Translations under genes and position numbers: made by a program | In this document: positions 57,241 to 64,000 of the stretch, piece by piece | Layout of the letters: each line of letters opens with the position of its first letter | Numbering within the stretch: the stretch's first letter is position 1 | Notes under the pieces: generated by a model | What the model was told of the DNA's origin: nothing | Seen by the model: only the letters and a program-made list of their open reading frames with translations | Database searches by the model: none | DNA from: Lamellibrachia satsuma | Lineage: Eukaryota > Annelida > Polychaeta > Sabellida > Siboglinidae | Assembly (NCBI GenBank): GCA_033239005.1 | Contig: BSQZ01000005.1 | Location: 10,596,001-10,660,000 of the forward strand | Direction of reading: 5' to 3' | Length of the DNA: 64,000 bases

Positions 57241-58029
57241 GCGCTTTTTTCCCGTTCGCAATGAATTTCCATTCACAATGAATTATTTATTGCATTACCG
57301 TAAATTGTTTTCCATTATAAAATATATGTGCGTGTGGGCGCGCTCACTTTGTATTGCAATATGTCATGCTTGTTTCTTGAGAGCATGTTCTATCCAGCTC
57401 CACTTCCTTTTTTAATTTGATAATCAATTGTTCCTTTATTTGTTATTTCCATTATTATGTTCGCAATGAATTTCCATTCACAATGAATTATTTATTGCAT
57501 TACCGTAAATTGTTTTCCATTACAAAATATGTGTGCGTGTGGGCGCGCTCACTTTGTATTGCAATATGTCATGCTTGTTTCTTGAGAGCATGTTCTATCC
57601 AGCTCCACTTCCTATTTTAATTTGATAATCAATTGCTTCTTTATTTGTTATTTCCATAATGCTTCTTTGCTAATTGCTTCTAGCCGTCATACCCTTATAT
57701 TTATGTTTTATATAAAAGTAAATGTATGCTATCACATATAGCGTGATATCCTTCTTCTTCTTAAGACTGTTCAAAGCGCTTCACACTCCCCCCGCGGCAG
57801 ACCTGCTGATTTGTTCATTCCAATACCAACTCGACTTTTCTGGAAGTACTCAACCACGTTGCTATTATTGCGCGAAGGATATTCATTCACGTATTGTATC
57901 CATAATTGTCTACAGCCAGATATTCATTTCAACAGAATAGTGAACTAAACTTATAAAGCAGAAACGCTGCTACAAAGCAATAATTCACCCCAAGAAAATT
58001 GCCCTGAAAACAATAAAGGCAAAGCAGAT

Positions 58030-58090
<61 letters not shown>

Positions 58091-58098
58091 GTCACACA

Positions 58099-58133
<35 letters not shown>

Positions 58134-58534
58134 GCGCGCGCGCGCACACACACAGACAGATACACAGACACACACACAGACAGATCATCGTTTTTGAATA
58201 TCATTAGTGAAAAAAGAATAAAAAAGTCTTATTTAGCGCGGTATCCAGTCCTTGGAACTAGTCAAAGCACTTTACACTTCACTCCCGGACAGACCTGTTC
58301 AGTCCAACGCTATTTTGACGTCTCTGGGAAGAATTCATCCACACAATTAATGCGCGAATATTTTTCGTTCCGATATCCATCTCTGTCTTTAGCCAGGTAC
58401 TAATTTAAACAGCTGAGTGAACTGCGGCAACGTGATGGTTTTCAAATGACTATTGGTTTAATAAATCTAATTTGTAATGAGAAACATGTACAGCAAAGTA
58501 ATAAATGAAAATGCATTGCTACAAAAAGGTACAC

Positions 58535-58606
58535 CTCCTCGTCAGGAAATTGAACCCCGGTCTCTCGCGTAACAGACGGGGATACCCACGGCTATACTAA
58601 CGGAGA
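58535..58606 (-). tRNA. tRNA-like gene, anticodon GTT, unit 3
   Basis: Same backbone as 56766-56837 but with box A TAGTATAGCCG and acceptor 3' strand ACGAGGA. A T-run follows (TACCTTTTTG). Confidence 0.55.
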
Positions 58607-58909
58607 CTGGCTGAACGGTGTTGTATCTATGTGTCTGTCTGTATGTCTGTGTGTCTGTGTGTCTGCGTCCGTGTCATATATGTATGTATGTATGTATGTA
58701 TGTAAGTATGTATGTAGGTATGTACGTACGTATGTACGTATGTATGTATGTATGTATATATGCATGCATTCATGAATGCATGTATGTATGTAAGTATATG
58801 CGTGTGTGCTTGCCTAATCAAACATACGCACGCACGTATGTACGTACGTACGCACGCACGCACGCACGCACGCCTGTACATCCGCACGTACGGTAAGATG
58901 ATCAACCAG

Positions 58910-58981
58910 TCCCCGTTAGTATAGTGGTGAGTATCCCCGCCTGTCACGCGGGAGACCGAGGTTTAATTCCCCGACGATGAG
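58910..58981 (+). pseudogene. tRNA-Asp(GTC) copy with broken B box, unit 3
   Basis: T arm reads CGAGGTTTAATTCCCCG. The invariant C56 of GTTC is T and position 51 mispairs, and the acceptor 3' strand is ACGATGA. The 5' flank also differs (GATCAACCAG). Confidence 0.8.
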
Positions 58982-60003
58982 GCGCTTTTTTCCCGTTCGC
59001 AATGAATTATTTATTGCATTACCGTAAATTGTTTTCCATTAACAAAATATATGTGCGTGTGGGCGCGCTCACTTTGTATTGCAATATGCCATGCTTGTTT
59101 CTTGAGAACATGTTCTATCCAGCTCCATTTCCTTTTTTAATTTGATAATCAATTGCTTCTTTATTTGATAATTCCCATAATGCTTCTTTGCTAATTGCTT
59201 CTTGCCGTCATACCCTTATATTTATGTGTTATATAAAAGTAAATGTATGCTATCACATATAGCGTGGTATCCTTCTTATTCTTCTTAAGACTGCTCAAAG
59301 CGCTTCACACTCCCCCCGCGGCAGACCTGCTGATTTGTTCATTCCAATACCAACTCGACTTTTCTGGAAGTACTCAACCACGTTGCTATTATTGCGCGAA
59401 GGATATTCATTCACGTATTGTATCCATAATTGTCTACAGCCAGATATTCATTTCAACAGAATAGTGAACTAAACTTATAAAGTAGAAACGCTGCTACAAA
59501 GCAATAATTCACCCTAAGAAAATTGCCTTGAAAACAATAAAGACAAAGCAGACAGACAGACAGACAGACAGTCACACACGCACGCACGCACGCACGCACG
59601 CGCGCGCGCACACACACACACAGACAGATACACAGACACACACACAGACAGATCACCGTTTTTGAATATCATTAGTGAAAAAAGAATAAAAAAAGTCTTA
59701 TTTAGCGCGGTATCCAGTCCTTGGAACTAGTCAAAGCACTTTACACTTCACCCCCTGACAGACCTGTTAAGTCCAACGCCATTTCGACGTATCTGGGAAG
59801 AATTCGTCCACTCAATTAATGCGCGAATATTATTCGTTCCGATATCCAACTCTGTCTTTAGCCAGGTACTAATTTACACAGCTGAGTGAACTGCGGCAAC
59901 GTGATGGTTTTCAAATGACTATTGGTTTAATAAATCTAATTTGTAATGAGAAACATGTACAGCAATGTAATAAATGAAAATGCATTGCTACAAAAAGATA
60001 CAC

Positions 60004-60075
60004 CTCCTCGTCAGGAAATTGAACCCCGGTCTCTCGCGTAACAGACGGGGATACCCACCGCTATACTAACGGAGA
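60004..60075 (-). tRNA. tRNA-like gene, anticodon GTT, unit 4
   Basis: 72 nt, box A TAGTATAGCGG, box B GGTTCAATTTC, T5 terminator just past the 3' end. C28-A42 and C4-A69 mismatches. Confidence 0.55.
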
Positions 60076-60144
60076 CTGGCTGAACGGTGATGTATCTATG
60101 TGTCTGTCTGTATGTCTGTGTGTCTGTGTGTCTACGTCCGTGTC

Positions 60145-60177
<33 letters not shown>

Positions 60178-60410
60178 TGTATGTATGTAGGTATGTACGT
60201 ACGTATGTACGTATGTACGTATGTATGTATGTATGTATGTATATATGCATGCATTCATGCATGCATGTATGTATGTAAGTATATGCGTGTGTGCTTGCCC
60301 AATTAAACATACGCACGCACGTATGTACGTATGTACGCACACACGCACGCGCGCACGCAGGCACGCACGCACGCATGTACATCCGCACGTACGGTAAGAT
60401 GTTCAGCCAG

Positions 60411-60482
60411 TCCCCGTTAGTATAGTGGTGAGTATCCCCGCCTGTCACGCGGGAGACCGGGGTTCAATTCCCCGACGAGGAG
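60411..60482 (+). tRNA. tRNA-Asp(GTC), unit 4
   Basis: Identical to unit 1. T5 terminator at 60487-60491. Confidence 0.8.
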
Positions 60483-61065
60483 GCGCTTTTTCCCGTTCGC
60501 AATGAATTTCCATTCACAATGAATTATTTATTGCATTACCGTAAATTGTTTTCCATTACAAAATATATGTGCGTGTGGGCGCGCTCACTTTGTATTGCAA
60601 TATGTCATGCTTGTTTCTTGAGAGGATGTTCTATCCAGCTCCACATCCTTTTTTAATTTGATAATCAATTGCTTCTTTATTTGTTAATTCCCATAATGCT
60701 TCTTTGCTAATTGCTTCTTGCAGTCATACCCTTATATTTATGTGTTATATAAAAGTAAAGGTATGCTATCACATATAGCGTGGTATCCTTCTTCTTCTTC
60801 TTAAGACTGTTCAAAGCGCTTCAAACTCCCCCCGCGGCAGACCTGCTGATTTGTTCATTCCAATACCAACTCGACTTTTCTGGAAGTACTCAACCACGTT
60901 GCTATTATTGCGCGAAGAATATTCATTCACGTATTGTATCCATAATTGTCTACAGCCAGATATTCATTTCAACAGAATAGTGAACTAAACTTATAAAGTA
61001 GAAACGCTGCTACAAAGCAATAATTCACCCTAAGAAAATTGCCCTGAAAACAATAAAGACAAAGC

Positions 61066-61105
<40 letters not shown>

Positions 61106-61542
61106 GGACAGTCACAAACGCACGCACGCACGCACGCGCGCGCACACACACACAAACACACAGACAGATACACAGACACACACACAGACAGATCACCGTT
61201 TTTGAATATTATTAGTGAAAAAAGAATAAAAAAGTGTTATTTAGCGCGGTCTCCAGTCCTTGGAACTAGTCAAAGCACTTTACACTTCACCCCCTGACAG
61301 ACCTGTTCAGTCCAATGCTATTTCGACGTCTCTGGGAAGAATTCATCCACATAATTAATGCGCGAATATTATTCGTTCCGATATCCATCTCTGTCTTTAG
61401 CCAGGTACTAATTTACACAGCTGAGTGAACTGCGGCAACGTGATGGTTTTCAAATGACTATTGGTTTAATAAATCTAATTTGTAATGAGAAACATGTACA
61501 GCAATGTAATAAATGAAAATGCATTGCTACAAAAAGATACAC

Positions 61543-61614
61543 CTCCTCGTCAGGAAATTGAACCCCGGTCTCTCGCGTATCAGACGGGGATACCCACCGC
61601 TATACTAACGGAGA
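61543..61614 (-). tRNA. tRNA-like gene, anticodon GAT, unit 5
   Basis: Same as the unit 4 minus copy but with loop CTGATAC, so the anticodon reads GAT (Ile codons). Single base change at position 35. Probably a drifting non-functional copy. Confidence 0.5.
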
Positions 61615-61941
61615 CTGGCTGAACGGTGATGTATCTATGTGTCTGTTTGTATGTCTGTGTGTCTGTGTGTCTACGTCCGTGTCATATATGTATGTATGTA
61701 TGTATGTATGTAAGTATGTATGTAGGTATGTACGTACGTATGTACGTATGTACGTATGTATGTATGTATGTATATATGCATGCATTCATGCATGCATGTA
61801 TGTATGTAAGTATATGCGTGTGTGCTTGCCCAATTAAACATACGCACGCACGTATGTACGTATGTACGCACGCACGCACGCGCGCACGCAGGCACGCACG
61901 CACGCACGTACATCCGCACGTACGGTAAGATGTTCAGCCAG

Positions 61942-62013
61942 TCCCCGTTAGTATAGTGGTGAGTATCCCCGCCTGTCACGCGGGAGACCGGGGTTCAATT
62001 CCCCGACGAGGAG
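61942..62013 (+). tRNA. tRNA-Asp(GTC), unit 5
   Basis: Identical to unit 1. T5 terminator at 62018-62022. Confidence 0.8.
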
Positions 62014-62594
62014 GCGCTTTTTCCCGTCGCAATGAATTTCCATTCACAATGAATTATTTATTGCATTACCGTAAATTGTTTTCCATTACAAAATATATGT
62101 GCGTGTGGGCGCGCTCACTTTGTATTGCAATATGTCATGCTTGTTTCTTGAGAGCATGTTCTATCCAGCTCCACATCCTTTTTTAATTTGATAATCAATG
62201 CTTCTTTATTTGTTAATTCCCATAATGCTTCTTTGCTAATTGCTTCTTGCCGTCATACCCTTATATTTATGTGTTATATAAAAGTAAAGGTATGCTATCA
62301 CATATAGCGTGGTATCCTTCTTCTTCTTCTTAAGACTGTTCAAAGCGCTTCAAACTCCCCCCACGGCAGACCTGCTGATTTGTTCATTCCAATACCAACT
62401 CGACTTTTCTGGAAGTACTCAACCACGTTGCTATTATTGCGCGAAGAATATTCATTCACGTATTGTATCCATAATTGTCTACAGCCAGATATTCATTTCA
62501 ACAGAATAGTGAACTAAACTTATAAAGTAGAAACGCTGCTACAAAGCAATAATTCACCCCAAGAAAATTGCCCTGAAAACAATAAAGACAAAGC

Positions 62595-62650
<56 letters not shown>

Positions 62651-63086
62651 GGACAGTCACAAACGCACGCACGCACGCACGCGCGCGCACACACACACAA
62701 ACACACAGACAGATACACAGACACACACACAGACAGATCATCGTTTTTGAATATCATTAGTGAAAAAAGAATAAAAAAGTGTTATTTAGCGCGGTCTCCA
62801 GTCCTTGGAACTAGTCAAAGCACTTTACACTTCACCCCCGACAGACCTGTTCAGTCCAACGCTATTTCGACGTCTCTGGGAAGAATTCATCCACATAATT
62901 AATGCGCGAATATTATTCGTTCCGATATCCATCTCTGTCTTTAGCCAGGTACTAATTTACACAGCTGAGTGAACTGCGGCAACGTGATGGTTTTCAAATG
63001 ACTATTGGTTTAATAAATCTAATTTGTAATGAGAAACATGTACAGCAATGTAATAAATGAAAATGCATTGCTACAAAAATATACAC

Positions 63087-63158
63087 CTCCTCGTCAGGAA
63101 ATTGAACCCCGGTCTCTCGCGTAACAGACGGGGATACCCACCGCTATACTAACGGAGA
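63087..63158 (-). tRNA. tRNA-like gene, anticodon GTT, unit 6
   Basis: As the unit 4 minus copy. The 3' side reads ATATTTTTGTAG. Confidence 0.55.
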
Positions 63159-63501
63159 CTGGCTGAACGGTGATGTATCTATGTGTCTGTCTGTATGTCT
63201 GTGTGTCTGTGTGTCTACGTCCGTGTCATATATGTATGTATGTATGTATGTAAGTATGTATGTAGGTATGTACGTACGTATGTACGTATGTACGTATGTA
63301 TGTATGTATGTATATATGCATGCATTCATGCATGCATGTATGTATGTAAGTATATGCGTGTGTGCTTGCCCAATTAAACATACGCACGCACGTATGTACG
63401 TACGTACGCACGCACGCACGCACGCGCGCACGCAGGCACGCACGCACGCACGCAAGCACGCACGCACGTACATCCGCACGTACGGTTAGATGTTCAGCCA
63501 G

Positions 63502-63573
63502 TCCCCGTTAGTATAGTGGTGAGTATCCCCGCCTGTCACGCGGGAGACCGGGATTCAATTCCCCGACGAGGAG
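63502..63573 (+). tRNA. tRNA-Asp(GTC) copy with T-stem change, unit 6
   Basis: Reads CGGGATTCAATTCCCCG. The invariant G53 of the B box is A, opening the last T-stem pair. Otherwise as unit 1. Function doubtful. Confidence 0.6.
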
Positions 63574-64000
63574 GCGCTTTTTCCCGTTCGCAATGAATTT
63601 CCATTCACAATGAATTATTTATTGCATTATAGTAAATTGTTTTCCATTACAAAATATATGTGCGTGTGGGCGCGCTCACTTTGTATTGCAATATGTCATG
63701 CTTGTTTCTTGAGAGGATGTTCTATCCAGCTCCACATCCTTTTTTAATTTGATAATCAATGCTTCTTTATTTGTTAATTCCCATAATGCTTCTTTGCTAA
63801 TTGCTTCTTGCCGTCATACCCTTATATTTATGTGTTATATAAAAGTAAAGGTATGCTATCACATATAGCGTGGTATCCTTCTTCTTCTTAAGACTGTTCA
63901 AAGCGCTTCAAACTCCCCCCGCGGCAGACCTGCTGATTTGTTCATTCCAATACCAACTCGACTTTTCTGGAAGTACTCAACCACGTTGCTATTATTGCGC

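Larger units (their letters stand above)
55261..64000. repeat. Macrosatellite of about 1.5-kb units carrying divergent tRNA-like genes
   Basis: Six units, the last cut by the window end. Plus tRNA starts are 55670, 57169, 58910, 60411, 61942, 63502 (spacings 1499, 1741, 1501, 1531, 1560). Unit order: minus tRNA-like, GTCTGT/TATG/TACG microsatellite of about 250 bp, plus tRNA-Asp, TTATTTATTGCATT spacer, minus SINE A, (CAGA)n/(GCAC)n, minus SINE B, TAATGAGAAACATGTACA, next minus tRNA. The first unit lacks the minus tRNA. The second carries an internal duplication of about 240 bp (57226-57450 repeated at 57456-57690), explaining its extra length. Units 4-6 share private differences, so recent homogenisation runs to the right. 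Confidence 0.93.

Overview
This window is nuclear DNA from a multicellular animal, most likely a marine invertebrate. The signs are spliced genes with GT/AG introns, CR1-like, L2-like, RTE-like and Penelope-like retroelement debris, tRNA-derived SINEs, a hAT-type MITE and very long simple repeats. I cannot fix the species. A lancelet or another non-vertebrate deuterostome would fit, but a lophotrochozoan is not excluded. Gene density is low and most of the sequence is repeat.

Genes. (1) The 5' end of an ankyrin-repeat gene lies on the minus strand (exon 1 at 2353-2228, exon 2 at 1000-902) and runs off the left edge. (2) A two-exon CD225/dispanin-family membrane-protein gene lies on the plus strand (20333-22874, 203 aa). 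(3) A second, six-exon dispanin gene lies on the plus strand (38850-46998, 447 aa) with a long acidic, proline-rich N-terminus. In both dispanins the intron splits the CD225 domain right after the first hydrophobic segment and in the same phase, which supports common descent. Weaker candidates are a 128-aa plus-strand ORF with an upstream TATA box (16643-17029), a minus-strand 3'-terminal exon (32415-32124) and a frameshifted minus-strand coding relic (about 12830-12322).

Layout. 1-2.4 kb ankyrin gene; 4-5.7 kb 3'-truncated CR1-like element; 6.4-7.8 kb hAT MITE; 7.9-9.5 kb CR1 and SINE debris; 11.3 kb 46-bp minisatellite; 12.3-16.2 kb coding relic, 76-bp repeat and a CR1-like copy nested in an RTE-like copy; 16.4-17.1 kb promoter and ORF; 17.7-18.9 kb tRNA-Asp pseudogene abutting about 0.9 kb of pure (CT)n; 19.5 kb Penelope-like RT fragment; 20.3-22.9 kb dispanin 1; 23.4-28.3 kb SINEs, 395 bp of (GGGC)n, L2-like and RTE-like debris; 31.6-32.9 kb 51-bp minisatellite split by a candidate exon; 34.4-38.3 kb 46-bp satellite of about 59 copies between two 190-bp direct repeats; 38.8-47.0 kb dispanin 2, whose introns hold several expanded minisatellites; 51.5-53.2 kb second hAT MITE with an 8-bp target duplication and a nested L2-like insertion.

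The right end, 53.2-64.0 kb, is a macrosatellite with a unit of about 1.5 kb. A typical unit carries a minus-strand tRNA-like gene with an Asn-type anticodon (one copy Ile-type), a TATG/TACG microsatellite, a divergently oriented plus-strand tRNA-Asp(GTC), and two minus-strand SINE copies. It continues beyond the window. With its repeated Pol III promoters, this array is the most unusual object here. A second odd pattern is that five unrelated tandem repeats in this window share a period of exactly 46 bp.
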